Assembly: GCA_963383645.1 (NCBI GenBank) | Contig: OY726560.1 | Location: 66,457,823-66,521,822, forward strand | Source of the DNA: Muscardinus avellanarius | Lineage: Eukaryota; Chordata; Mammalia; Rodentia; Gliridae | Direction of reading: 5' to 3' | DNA: 64,000 nucleotides | In this document: positions 1 through 9,231 of the stretch, piece by piece | Position numbering within the stretch: the first letter of the stretch is position 1 | Layout of the letters: the number at the start of each line of letters is the position of its first letter | Notes under the pieces: model-generated | Seen by the model: the letters and a program-made list of their open reading frames with translations, nothing else | Database searches by the model: none | What the model was told of the DNA's origin: nothing | Position numbers and translations under genes: made by a program

Positions 1-820
1 GATCCTCCATACTATTTTGCAAAGTGATTGTACTAATTTGCAATCCCACCAACAATGTCTTAGAGTTCCCACTTCTCCATATCCTCGCCAGCATTTGTTG
101 TTGTTTGTGTTTTGAATGATTGCCATTCTATTTGGAGTTAGGTGAAATCTCAGGGTAGTTTTGATTTGCATCTCTCTAATTGTCAATGATGTTGAGCATT
201 TTTTCATGCATTTATTGGCCAGTTGAATTTCTTCTCTTGTGAAGTGTCTATTTAGTTAACTTACCCATTTTTGATTGGGTTATTTGTTTTCTTAGTGCTG
301 ACTTTCTTGAGTTCCCTGTATATTCTAGATATTAGTCCTTTATCAGAGGAATGGTAAGCAAAAATCTTCTCCCATCTTGTTGGCTCTCGGTTGAGCTTCT
401 TGATAATTTCCTTTGCTGTACAGAAGCTCTTCAGTCTCATGCAATCCCACATATTGATTTGCCTTTTAGTTTCTTGTGCCTATGAGTCTTGTTGAGAAAG
501 TTTTTACCCGTGCCTGTGTGTTGCAGTGTTGGACCTATGCCCTCTTCAAGGAGCCTCAAGGTCTATGGTCTAATTTCGAAGTCTTTGTTCCATCTTGAAT
601 TGACTGTTGTACAGGATGCGAAAGTGGAGTTTATTTCCATTTTTCTGCATATGGTTAACCAGTTTTGGCAACACCATTTGTTGAACAGGCTATCTTTATT
701 CCAGTGTATGTTTTTGGCCCCTTTGTCAAAAATCAATTGGCTGTAAGTATACGGATTTGTTTTTGAGTCTTCTATTCTGTGCCAGTACTATGCTGTTTTT
801 ATTACTATGGCTTTGTAATT
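1..820 (-). mobile_element. LINE-1 fragment, ORF2 C-terminal part (young subfamily)
   Basis: Reads on the minus strand as the 3' part of L1 ORF2. The stretch at 261-452 translates to conserved C-terminal ORF2p sequence ([29 protein letters not shown]). It runs off the left window edge and is 5'-truncated near 820, where similarity to the 11.65-12.5 kb copy stops. The two copies are nearly collinear, so they belong to the same recent subfamily. No intact ORF2 remains. Confidence 0.9.
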
Positions 821-1109
821 GAAAAAAAAGATTCATAAGAAAATTACTTATGTCCATATATAAAGTTATCACTACCAGTCTCACTGAAGTCCCGTGTGTA
901 TATCATCTATGATGTATAATTATAATTCATCAATAAAAGTATTTTTAAAAATAAATACTGCTATAGTATCAAAGATCAAGTGATTATAACAATGAAATAC
1001 AGTTGAGACAGATTCTATGGGGAACAGCACAAGGGAAGAATTGAAGCCAAGCAAAGTGACCAATATAATCTTGTATAAAAACCTCAACACTTTAGGAAAA
1101 CAAAAAATT
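821..1109. other. AT-rich sequence without recognised feature
   Basis: AT-rich flank between the truncated L1 and the first SINE. It contains no ORF of note and no repeat I can name. Confidence 0.4.
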
Positions 1110-1310
1110 AAACCAAGCATGGTGGTGCACGCTTGTAATTCCAGTACTTGAAAGGCTGAGACAGGAGGATTGCAGGTTTTCTGCCAGCCTCAGCAACTTC
1201 TGAGGCCCTCCGAAACATAGTGAGACCCTGTTTCAAAATAAAAATAAAACAGGGCTAGGGTGTAGCTTAGAGGTAGAATGTCTCTGAGTTAAATCCCCAG
1301 TACTGAAAAA
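1110..1310 (+). mobile_element. SINE, B1-dID type
   Basis: Starts 'aaccaagcatggtggtgcac' (7SL-derived B1 start with the pol III box A region). It continues through a 'gagaccctgtttcaaaata' linker and ends in the ID-derived 'gtagcttagaggtagaatg' and 'aaatccccagtactg' before a short A tail. About 15-20% diverged from the cleaner copies in this window. Confidence 0.85.
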
Positions 1311-1439
1311 AACTGAGCCAATCTCCTTCATGAACATAGACACCAAAGTCCTAAGTATATATAAAAATGTATATTAGAGATATATGTCCATACACTTATA
1401 ATTAGTAATATACACATGAATTTGTATTTATGGAAATAA

Positions 1440-2335
1440 CAACAATACAAAAATGGATATCATGCCACACAAAAATTGCTTTAATTTCAGGAATTCAAAG
1501 ATGCTTAAACATTTGAAAAGAAATGTAATTTATCACATTGAGAGTAAAAGAAGAAAAAGATATATATTGTCTTAATAGATGCAGAAAAATATTTTTGCAG
1601 GTTACCTGACAAAATACCAAACCCCTTAGCAATCTAAAAAGAAAACAAAACTTTCTTTCTTAATCTGATAAAGTACAGCTACTCAAAAATCTGTAACAAA
1701 GATTTGTAATGGTAAAATGTTGAGATCATCCTGAGATCTAGATCAAAATAAGAACCACTATCACAATTTTTATTCAATACTATATTTATTATTTATATCT
1801 TGGTAAGAACAAGCATAAAGAAATATGTTACAAGATGGAAAAAGACATAAAACTATAGTTATTTATAGATAACATTGTTGTATATATAAAAATCAAAAAT
1901 GAATTATAAACTATCGAATTAATAAGTGAACTTTACACAATTTCTGGACATTAGAACAACACATAAAAATGAACATGTCAAATAGATCAGCAGTATAAAG
2001 AATAATAAAATACAATTTTAAGTGATATCATTTACATTAGTAGCATAACTATAAAGTATATAGGAGCAAACTTCATGAAAGTTATAAAAGAGTTCTGCAC
2101 AGAAAACTGCAAAACATTACTGAGGGAAATCAAGGAAGACCTCAATAAATGAAGGAATAGATAGATACAACATGTTTATGGAGTGGAAGATGCAATATTA
2201 TAAAACTGCTGTTTTCCACATATGTATTCATAGACTTAACATAATGCCAATTCAAAGTCCAACAAAATCTTTTGTGGAATTATTAAATTGATTCTAAAAT
2301 TTTTATAGAAGTGATGAGAGTCAAAAATAAGAAAA

Positions 2336-2336
<1 letters not shown>
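1440..2336 (+). mobile_element. Old LINE-1 ORF2 remnant
   Basis: Translated similarity to the RT and post-RT part of L1 ORF2 is recognisable at nucleotide level: 'ttcaggaattcaaagatg', 'gatgcagaaaaat', 'aaaactgcaaaacattactg' and 'caatgccaattcaaagtcc'-type landmarks occur in collinear order. Many stops and indels. Part of an older plus-strand L1 layer that continues at 2850-3310. Confidence 0.7.

Positions 2337-2337
<1 letters not shown>

Positions 2338-2383
<46 letters not shown>
2338..2383. repeat. (TG)n microsatellite
   Basis: About 22 uninterrupted TG dinucleotides abutting the 3' end of a minus-strand SINE, probably grown from its A-rich tail. Confidence 0.95.
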
Positions 2384-2386
<3 letters not shown>

Positions 2387-2572
2387 ACTGGGAATTGAAC
2401 CCAGGGACACGCTACACCCCAGCCCAGTTTTATTTTTTGCTTTGAAAAAGGGTCTCACTAGGTTGCTGAGAGTCTCATTACATTGCTGAGACTAACTACA
2501 AACCTTCCATCCTCCTGTCTCAGCCTCCCAAGTAGTGGGATTACAGATGTGCACCACCATGCCTTGCTACTA
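2384..2572 (-). mobile_element. SINE, B1-dID type
   Basis: Minus-strand copy: on the plus strand it begins with the complement of the ID-like end ('ggaattgaacccaggg') and finishes with 'gtgcaccaccatgccttgc', the complement of the B1 start. Confidence 0.85.
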
Positions 2573-2573
2573 A

Positions 2574-2880
2574 AAATTATCCTAAAGAAGAAAAAAATTA
2601 TCCTAAAGAAGGAGGAGGAGTAGGAGGAGGAGGAGGAGGAGGAGGAAGGGGAGAAGGAAGAGAAGGAGGAGAAGGTCAAAGAGGAGGAGGAGGAGGAGGA
2701 GGAAGAGGAGGAGGAGGAGGAGGAGGAGGAAGGAGGGAGAGAGAATAGTGATTCCTAGAGGCTAAGAGGAGTAGGAAAAAGGAGGGATAGAGGAAAGCTG
2801 GATAATGGGTACTTGGGTACCAAAATACAGTTAGATAAGAGGAATATCCTAAAGAAGAAAAATTATCCTAAAGAAGAAAA
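2574..2880. repeat. Templated duplication block with GGA repeats
   Basis: A GGA-rich microsatellite plus a 106-bp L1 3'-UTR piece (2741-2846) identical to 3711-3816. The block is flanked on both sides by two copies of a roughly 20-bp direct repeat (aaattatcctaaagaagaaa; 2574-2612 and 2844-2880). This looks like a secondary copy of the 3.63-3.82 kb segment inserted into the old L1. Confidence 0.75.
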
Positions 2881-3310
2881 AAGTTGGAGGGCTAATATTA
2901 TGAAACATCAAGAATTATAAAACTATAGTAAAAAGGATATTTTCTTTTGTAAGTCTACAGCACCCAATATTTCCAGGTGGTCTCCCATCTTAGTATGTAA
3001 TTCAAAAATAGATCAGTGAAACAGAATAGAGAACTGAAACAAATCCATATATACATGATTCCTTGTTTTGTCAAAGATGACACTGGTGCCTTGGATAATG
3101 AATGTTGAATGATAACACTGAAAATGTTAACATCATGGAAACAAATTAATCTAAGAAAAATTAATCTTTATGTCTACTTCATAATATAAACAAAAAATCA
3201 GTTCTAGATCGTATAGGGATCATTATGAAAGACAATAAAAAAAAAACCAGTCTTCTAGAAGATAGCTTAGAAAAAATCTTCATGCCAAAAAGTTGATCTC
3301 AAAGAAGAAA
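2850..3310 (+). mobile_element. Old LINE-1 ORF2 remnant (continuation)
   Basis: Continues the 1440-2336 piece: 'gaaacagaatagagaactgaaac' and 'gatgacactggtgccttgg' are typical post-RT ORF2 landmarks. Interrupted by the SINE at 3311. Confidence 0.6.
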
Positions 3311-3499
3311 GCAAAGCTAGGCATGGTGATGCATGCATGTAATCCCAGTACTTGGGAGGCTGAGACAGGAGCCTCATAGGTTTGTAGCTAGCCTTAGAAA
3401 GCTAGTGAGGCCCTCTGCAACTTAGTAAAATACAAAATAGGTCTGGGAGTGCAGCCTGGAGGTAGAAGGTCCCTGGGTTCCATCCCCAGTACCACCAAA
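3311..3499 (+). mobile_element. SINE, B1-dID type, intermediate form
   Basis: B1 start 'aggcatggtgatgcatgcat'; the 3' part reads 'ggtctgggagtgcagcctgg' but ends in 'gggttccatccccagtaccacc'. It therefore mixes features of the two SINE types in this window. Followed by an (AAAT)n tail. Confidence 0.85.
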
Positions 3500-3501
3500 A
3501 A

Positions 3502-3548
<47 letters not shown>
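3497..3548. repeat. (AAAT)n microsatellite
   Basis: About 12 AAAT units grown from the SINE tail. Confidence 0.95.
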
Positions 3549-3549
<1 letters not shown>

Positions 3550-3612
3550 AGGGCTGGGGGCTGGGGTGGCTCAGCAGTAGAATTTTCCTGGGGTTAATCC
3601 CCAGTACCACAA
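3549..3612 (+). mobile_element. ID-like SINE 3' fragment
   Basis: Short 'gggctgggggctggggtggctcagcagtag ... ccagtaccac' segment: the tRNA-related half only, without a B1 part. Confidence 0.65.
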
Positions 3613-3624
3613 CAAAAGGAAGAG

Positions 3625-3700
3625 AAGAAGGAGGAGGAGGAGGAGGAGGAGGAGGAGGAGGAGGAGGAGGAGGAGGAGGAAGGGGAGAAGGAAGAGAAGG
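3625..3700. repeat. (GGA)n microsatellite
   Basis: Purine-only GGA/GAAG repeat, shared with the 2610-2740 block. Confidence 0.95.
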
Positions 3701-4060
3701 AGGAAGGAGAGAGAATAGTGATTCCTAGAGGCTAAGAGGAGTAGGAAAAAGGAGGGATAGAGGAAAGCTGGATAATGGGTACTTGGGTACCAAAATACAG
3801 TTAGATAAGAGGAATAAATTCTAGTGTTCTATAGTATAATAGGGTGACTATAGCTTTAACTTAGGTATTTTATGAACAACTATAAGAGAGGAATTCAAAG
3901 ACTCAAACACAAAGGAATGATAAGAGTATGGAAATGGTAATTATTCAGATTTGATTTTACACATTCCACACATAGATTATCACATTGTATTCCATAAACA
4001 TGTGCAATTATTCTGTATGCCAATTAAAATAAAAAATAAAAAAATTACAAATATATCCTC
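3701..4060 (+). mobile_element. Old LINE-1 3' UTR
   Basis: Contains the 'gtgattcctagaggctaag', 'caaaatacagttagataag' and 'ttctagtgttctatagt' landmarks typical of L1MA-like 3' UTRs, ending in 'gccaattaaaataaaaaata' and an A-rich tail. The first part is duplicated exactly at 2741-2846. Confidence 0.7.
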
Positions 4061-4763
4061 ATAAACTCAAGCCAGACAATTGAGGTTTAGGGTTTTTTTC
4101 TTGGTATATCGTCACCATACATCGTAATGAAGTTCAGAGTAATAGAGACATACATGGACGCAGTTTCAGAGATCACACTCCACTCCCCCTCTTTCCTTGT
4201 ACACAATACTGATTTGGCAATGACAATTTTATATATGTACATGATGTCAGCTGAAATGTTTCCTTCATCAAGTCCCTTCCCCTACCTGCCTCCCTCCTCT
4301 AGACCCCCTCCATCACTCCACTGGAGTTTCTCCTCCTCTATCTGGACTTCCTTTTGTATCCCAATTTCTCCCTAACTTCTACATATGAAGGAAAATATAC
4401 AACCCTTCATTTTTTGTAACTGGGTAATTTCACTTAGCTTAATATTCTCTGGTTCCATCCATTTTCCTGCAAGTTCTTTATTGCCAAGTAGAATCCCAGT
4501 GTGCATATGTTCCATAATTTCATATTCCATTAATGTGTTGACGGACACCTAGACTTATTCCATGATTTGCCTATTTGAACTGTGCTGCTATAAACATGGA
4601 CATATATGTATCCCTATAATATTCTGGCTTCAGTTTCTTTGGAAAGATATCCAGGAGTGGTATAGCTGGAATATATGGTAGTTCCATTCCAGTCTTCTGT
4701 GGAACCTTCACATTCATCTCCAAAATGGGCTGTGCTAATTTGCAGTCCTATAAACAATGTATT

Positions 4764-4773
4764 AAGAATTTCT
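4764..4773. repeat. Left target-site duplication of composite element
   Basis: aagaatttct, repeated exactly at 7804-7813. The implied bottom-strand nick is TTCTT/AAT, close to the L1 endonuclease consensus TTTT/AA. Confidence 0.8.
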
Positions 4774-5154
4774 GGGGCCCAGTAAGACGCTGGGTTCTGG
4801 GCGGGGGTCGCGCGCGGGGCACGCCAGATGGGGCCCGGGTCGCGGGACTCTGGGCCGCAGGCCGAACTGCGCGTAGCACGCCAGACCCCTGGAGAAACCG
4901 GGCCCAGTAAGACGCTGGGTTCTGGGCGGGGGTCACGTGCGGCGCACACCAACCGAGGCCCAGGTCGCGGGACCCTGGGCCCCGGGCCGAACTGCGCGTA
5001 GCACGCCAGACCCCTGGAGAAACCGGGCCCAGTAAGACGCTGGGTTCTGGGCGGGGGTCACGCGTGGGGCACGCCAGATGGGGCCCGGGTCGCGGGACTC
5101 TGGGCCCCGGCCGAACTGCGAGTAGCACACCAGACCCCTGGAGAAACCGGGCCC
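4774..5154 (+). repeat. Three 125-bp CpG-rich tandem monomers, possible promoter
   Basis: The landmark 'agtaagacgctgggttctgg' starts at 4781, 4906 and 5031 (period exactly 125), and a truncated fourth start 'gggcccaga' is at 5149. Units differ by a few substitutions. CpG is frequent (for example 'tcgcgcgcggggc' and 'aactgcgcgtagcacgcc'), unlike anything around it. By position it resembles the 5'-UTR monomers of murine L1, which act as promoters. Promoter function here is inference. Confidence 0.8.
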
Positions 5155-5640
5155 AGAACAGAAAAAGATAAAGAAAAATATCAGAGAGGAGGTAAGAAAG
5201 CCGTTATGGATGCCAGGACACTGGAGATGCAGACAAAACTTATCTAAATGCACTGGAACTTATGGATAAATTCGCCATGAAAGAGGACTGCTATTTCTCT
5301 ATATTGTTAAGAATCTCAGACATCACCTGTAAGGAGAGAGTTTAGCAGAGACCAAGGAGAAATGCGGTGTTGAAAGAGTTCTCCGCGATGGTGGTGGAGA
5401 CTTGTATTCAGGAGAAGCAGAAAACGGATCCTACCAACTTTATTTTTTTGGAGAAATTACACCAAATGTCGAATGCTACCATCACACCTGCTTAGGAACA
5501 CTGGACAACATTCAGAGTGGAAAAAGAGCCTGGGAAGGATTTCAAATGGTGGAGGCAGTGGCAATGCCAGTGGCCAATACTCAGGGGAGGCAGAGACCTG
5601 ATACATTACACCTGGAACCTTTGAAATAATAACCACAGAG
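5155..5640 (+). other. Unique segment of the composite element
   Basis: About 490 bp of mixed composition linking the 5' monomers to the VNTR. A 75-codon open frame (5402-5629) has no domain I recognise and no coding context. A good splice-donor match (GAG/GTAAGA) sits at 5189-5197 just after the CpG-rich monomers. Origin not recognised: not obviously B1, ID, L1 or LTR. Confidence 0.6.
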
Positions 5641-7380
5641 ACAGTGATCGGAACCTGCTGAGGGGTTAGGCGGATGCCGGGGCCAGTGGCCGACATCGGA
5701 GCTTGCTGTGAGGCAAGGCCACTACTGAGGCCTCCGTGGCCAGGATTGGAACCTGCCGAGGAGTTAGACCGATGCTGGGGCCAGCGAGGCCGGCATTGGA
5801 GCCTGCTATGAGGCAAGGCTTGTGCTGGGGCCTCCGAGGTCGGGTCCGGAACCTGCTGAGGTGTTAGGCTGGTGCTGGGGCCAGTGAGGCCGGCATCGGA
5901 GCCTGCCATGAGGCAAGGCCGGTACTGGGGCCTCCGAGGCCAGGATAATAGCCTGCCGAGGGGTTAGGCCAGTGCTGGGGTCAGCGAGGCCAGCATCGGA
6001 GCCTTTCTTGAGGCAAGGCCAGTGCTGGGGCCTCTGAGGACGGGACCGGAGCCTGCTGAGGGGTTAGGCCGGTGCTGGGGCCAGCGAGGCCGGCATCAGA
6101 GCCTGCCATGAGGCAAGGCCGGTACTGGGCCCTCCGAGGTCAGGATAAGAGCCTGCCGAGGGGTTAGGCCGGTGCTGGGGCCAGCGAGGCCGGCATCAGA
6201 GCCTGCCGTGAGGCATGGCCGGTGCTGGAGCCTCCGAGGCCAGGATAAGAGCCTGCCGAGGCGTTAGGCCGGTGCTCGGGCCAGCGAGGCCGGCATCGGA
6301 GCCTGCCATGAGGCAAGGCCGATACTGGAGCCTCCTAGGCCAGGATAAGAGCCTGCTGAGGAGTTAGGCCAGTGCTGGGGCCAGCGAGGCCGGCATCTGA
6401 GCCTGCCGTGAGGCATGACCAGTGCTGGGGCCTCCGAGGCTGGGATCGGAGCCTGCCGAGGGGTTAGGCCGGTGCTGGGGCCAGCGAGGCCGGCATCTGA
6501 GCCTGCCATGAGGCATGACCAGTGCTGGGGCCTCAGAGGCTGGGATCGGAGCCTGCCGAGGGGTTAGGCCGGTGCTGGGGCCAGTGAGGCCGGCATCGGA
6601 GCCTGCCTTGAGGCAAGGCCGGTACTGGGGCCTCGAGGCCAGGATAACAGCCTACCGAGGGGTTAGGCCGGTGCTGGGGCCAGTGAGGCCGGCATCAGAG
6701 CCTGCCGTGAGGCAAGGCCGGTACTGGGGCCTCCTAGGCCAGGATAAGAGCCTGCTGAGGAGTTAGGCCAGTGCTGGAGCCAGTGAGGCCGGCATCGCAG
6801 CCTGCCGTGAGGCATGGCTGGTACTGGGACCTCCAAGGCCAGTATCGGAGCCGGCCGAGGGGTTAGGCCGGTGCTGGGGCCAGCGAGGCTGGCATCAGCC
6901 TGCCTTGAGGCAAGGCCGGTACTAGGGCATCCGAGGCCGGGATAAGAGCCTGCCGAGGGGTTAGGCCGGTGCTGGGGCCAGCGAGGCCGGCATCAGAGCC
7001 TGCCATGAGGCAAGGCCGATACTGGGGCCTCCTAGGCCAAGATAAGAGCCTGCTGAGGCGTTAGGCCGGTGCTGGGGCCAATGAGGCTGGCATTGGAGCC
7101 TGCCGTGAGGCTAGGCCGGTGCTGGGGCCTCCGAGGCCGGGATTGGAATCCTGCCAAGGGGTTAGGCCGGTGCAGGGGCCAATGGCCAGCATCGGAGCCT
7201 GGCGTGAGGCAAGTTCACTCCTGCGGCCTCCAAGGCCGGGACCAAAGCCAGCTTAGGGGTTAGACCGGTGCAGGGGCCAGCGAGACCAGAACTGGGGCCT
7301 CCCATGAGGCTAGGCCGCTGCTTGAGCCAGCGAGGTCTGGATCAGTCCACTGAGTAGCCAGGCCACTACTGGGACCATCA
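5641..7380 (+). repeat. 100-bp VNTR, about 17 units, each a dimer of 50-bp halves
   Basis: 'gttag' of the unit falls at 5665, 5763, 5863, 5963, 6063, 6163, 6263, 6363, 6463, 6563, 6662, 6762, 6862, 6960, 7060, 7161 and 7259, so the period is 98-101 with a mode of 100. Each unit has two related halves: one with 'gcctgccgaggggttaggcc', the other with 'gcctgccatgaggcaaggcc', followed by 'ggtgctggggcc' or 'ggtactggggcc'. Strongly GC-rich. Edge units (before 5760 and after 7160) are more diverged, as expected for arrays homogenised from the middle. Open frames here are by-products of composition. Confidence 0.92.
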
Positions 7381-7616
7381 AGAGTGGGATCGGTACTTGC
7401 AACGCAGCATGCACAGAGAAATATCGCAGAAAATATAAATCAGACGCTTCTCTTAATCAGCAATAACTAGGAGGAAAAGGGCAACAGGAAGAGGTTGAGC
7501 TATAGAAAGGGCCCTATAGTGAAGCAACTAATGTGACCAGTCAGAGAGTATGTAATACTGGAGGACGGAGCCTCTTTAAAACGCAGGAGGTACATAAACA
7601 AGTGTATCAAAGTAAA
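7381..7616 (+). other. Second unique segment of the composite element
   Basis: AT-balanced 236 bp after the VNTR, including 'agcctctttaaaacgcagg'. Not recognised as LTR, env or L1 sequence. Confidence 0.5.
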
Positions 7617-7803
7617 TCACCAAAGAAGCGTGGGATGGAGGGAGGGGGAGGGAATGGGATGGGGGCTAGAGGAGGGCTAATTGGATGATGTGTGCTTGTA
7701 TATCCTCTCAAGTCTTGTACTCCAATGTGATTGATATATGACTACAATGCACCAATTTAAAAAATAAATTAATAAAATAAATAAATAAAAAATAAATAAA
7801 TAA
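7617..7803 (+). mobile_element. L1-derived 3' tail of the composite element
   Basis: Begins at 'aatcaccaaagaagcgtggg', homologous to 'caaccactaagccaagtatggg' at the 3' ends of the L1-type elements here (for example near 21868). It carries the G-rich tract 'ggagggagggggaggg', 'gatgatgtgtgc', 'actacaatgcaccaat' and an (AAAT)-rich tail. The same 3' end terminates copies A and B and the autonomous L1s, consistent with it being the part recognised by L1 reverse transcriptase. Confidence 0.85.
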
Positions 7804-7813
7804 AAGAATTTCT
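7804..7813. repeat. Right target-site duplication of composite element
   Basis: aagaatttct, an exact match to 4764-4773, directly after the A-rich tail. Confidence 0.8.
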
Positions 7814-7900
7814 ATTTCCCCACATCCCCACCATTATTTATTATTTTTTGTATTGATGATTGTCATTCTAACTGGGCTTAGGTGGGATCTCAGTATAGAT

Positions 7901-7901
7901 T

Positions 7902-7940
<39 letters not shown>

Positions 7941-7943
7941 TTT
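7901..7943. repeat. (ATTT)n microsatellite
   Basis: Tail-derived repeat at the 3' end of the minus-strand SINE that follows. Confidence 0.95.
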
Positions 7944-8151
7944 TGCAGTACTGGAGATGGAACCCAGGGGCATTCTACCTTCCAGCTTAACCTCAGCCCT
8001 ATTTTTTTTTTATTCTTTATTTTGAAACAGGGTCTCACTGAGTTGCAAAAGGCCTCAATAGGTAGTACCTGAGGCTGTCCACGAATCTTGATCCTCCTCT
8101 CTCAGCCTCCCAAATGCTGGGATTACAAGTGTGTGCCACCACACCTGCTCT
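7944..8151 (-). mobile_element. SINE, B1-dID type
   Basis: Minus-strand copy inside the old L1. The flanks 'tctcagtatag' (near 7890) and 'tctcaatatag' (near 8149) mark its imperfect TSD. Confidence 0.88.
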
Positions 8152-8322
8152 CAATATAGTTTTTATTTGCATCTCTCTGATTGCCAACAATGTTGAACAT
8201 TTTTTCATATATTTATTGACCACTTGGATTTATTTTTGTGAAGTGTCTATTCAGTTCAATTGTCCAAATACATATTCATGTCCTTAAGGTAGAAATTTAT
8301 TTTTTTTAATTGATTACAAAAA

Positions 8323-8522
8323 GCCGGGTGTGGTGGCACATGCTTGTAATCCCAGCATTCAGGAGGCTGAGACAGGAGAATCGCGGTTTGTGGACAGCCT
8401 CAGCTACTTAGTGAGGCCCTCCACAACTCAGTGAGACCCTGTTTCAAAATAAAGAATAAAAAAATGGGCAGGGGTTGTAGCTCAGAGGTCAAACGCCTCT
8501 GGGTTCCATCCCCAGATCTGGG
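8323..8522 (+). mobile_element. SINE, B1-dID type
   Basis: 'gccgggtgtggtggcacatg' to 'gttccatccccagatctg'. TSD-like flanks 'aattgattacaaaaa' and 'aattggttacaaaaa' on either side. Confidence 0.9.
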
Positions 8523-8638
8523 GGAAAAAAAATTGGTTACAAAAACAGTGGCCATAAAAAAAAAAAAAAAAGATTTGTAAGTCTGGGTTAATTAGGACTA
8601 CTTTTCATTAAAAGACACCATTAAGATAGTAAAAAGGC

Positions 8639-8846
8639 AGCCAGGCACAGTGGTGCATGCTTGTAATCCAGCATTTGGGAGGCTGAGACAGTAGATCACA
8701 GTTCACAGCCTCAGCTACTTAGTGAGTGAGGCCCTTTGCATCTCAGTGAGACCCTGTTTCAAAATAAAGAATACAAAATAGGGCTGGGGGTGTAGCTTGG
8801 AGGTGGAATGTCCCTCGGTTTCACCCCTAGTACTGAAAAAAAAAAG
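8639..8846 (+). mobile_element. SINE, B1-dID type
   Basis: Full copy with A tail. TSD 'tagtaaaaaggca' occurs before it and again at about 8848-8860. Confidence 0.9.
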
Positions 8847-8869
8847 TAGTAAAAAGGCAATCCAGTGAA

Positions 8870-9165
8870 TGGTAAAGATATTTGTAATTTTTAAAGAAAA
8901 CTTATGTTTATAATATATTAAAAAAAACTTAAATCAATAAGAGAAAACCAAACATCCAAACAACCCTATAGAAAAGTGGGCAAAATATTTGTACAAGGCA
9001 CTTCACAATATAGAATATCTACATGGCCGATAAACCTCATAAATTTAAAGGAACATGAAAATAAAATCACATTGAGATACCACTACATACTTACCAGGTC
9101 AAAAAGTCAAAAGATCAACAGTGATAAATATTGACAAGTACATGTAGCAAGTAGAACTTATGTGT
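8870..9165 (+). mobile_element. Old LINE-1 ORF2 3' remnant
   Basis: Diverged 'agaaaagtgggcaaaatattt' and 'cacattgagataccactac' landmarks from the ORF2 C-terminal part. Continues at 9450-9540 and 9725-9960 after SINE insertions. Confidence 0.65.
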
Positions 9166-9168
9166 ATT

Positions 9169-9208
<40 letters not shown>

Positions 9209-9231
9209 TTTTTTTTTTTTTTTTTTTTTTT
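9166..9231. repeat. (TTTC)n and poly(T)
   Basis: TTTC units followed by about 25 T, the expanded tail of the minus-strand SINE. Confidence 0.95.

Larger units (their letters stand above)
4774..7803 (+). mobile_element. SVA-like composite non-autonomous retroelement
   Basis: A 3.03-kb insertion between exact 10-bp direct repeats (4764-4773 and 7804-7813), lying in an old L1. Order on the plus strand: three CpG-rich 125-bp monomers (4774-5154); unique segment (5155-5640); about 17 GC-rich 100-bp tandem units (5641-7380); unique segment (7381-7616); L1-type 3' end (7617-7760); A-rich tail (7761-7803). The TSD, 3' A tail and L1-endonuclease-like site are hallmarks of L1-driven target-primed reverse transcription. 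The plan (GC-rich 5' repeat, VNTR, unique segment, A tail) parallels hominoid SVA and gibbon LAVA, but I see no shared sequence with those. It encodes no recognisable protein, so mobilisation in trans is inferred. Clean TSD, intact tail and retained CpGs suggest a fairly recent insertion. Confidence 0.8.
4085..8290 (-). mobile_element. Older LINE-1, 3' UTR and ORF2 end, interrupted by two insertions
   Basis: Minus-strand L1 in pieces: 4085-4773, 7814-7900 and 8152-8290. The 3' UTR complement holds 'ccactggagtttctcctcc'; the ORF2 C-terminus complement holds 'gctgctataaacatggacat' and 'aaagatatccaggagtggta'. The composite retroelement at 4774-7803 and a SINE at 7944-8151 are inserted in it. No intact frame. 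Confidence 0.8.

Noticed and set aside
2458..2679. Serine-rich minus frame
   Set aside because: Encoded by a GGA microsatellite plus a SINE end.
4614..5253. Pro/Arg-rich minus open frames over the 125-bp monomers
   Set aside because: By-products of CpG-rich tandem repeats; the frames repeat with the monomer and show no known domain.
5402..5629. 75-codon frame in the composite element
   Set aside because: No recognised domain and no conservation data. Kept only as a note within the unique segment.
6264..7263. Open frames in the VNTR on both strands (for example 6515-6766, 6264-6509, 7069-7263)
   Set aside because: They follow from GC-rich repeats. The 100-bp unit is not a multiple of three, so each unit changes frame; no start context or domain.
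5641..7380. CRISPR-like array
   Set aside because: Repeats are contiguous 100-bp units without unique spacers, in mammalian DNA.
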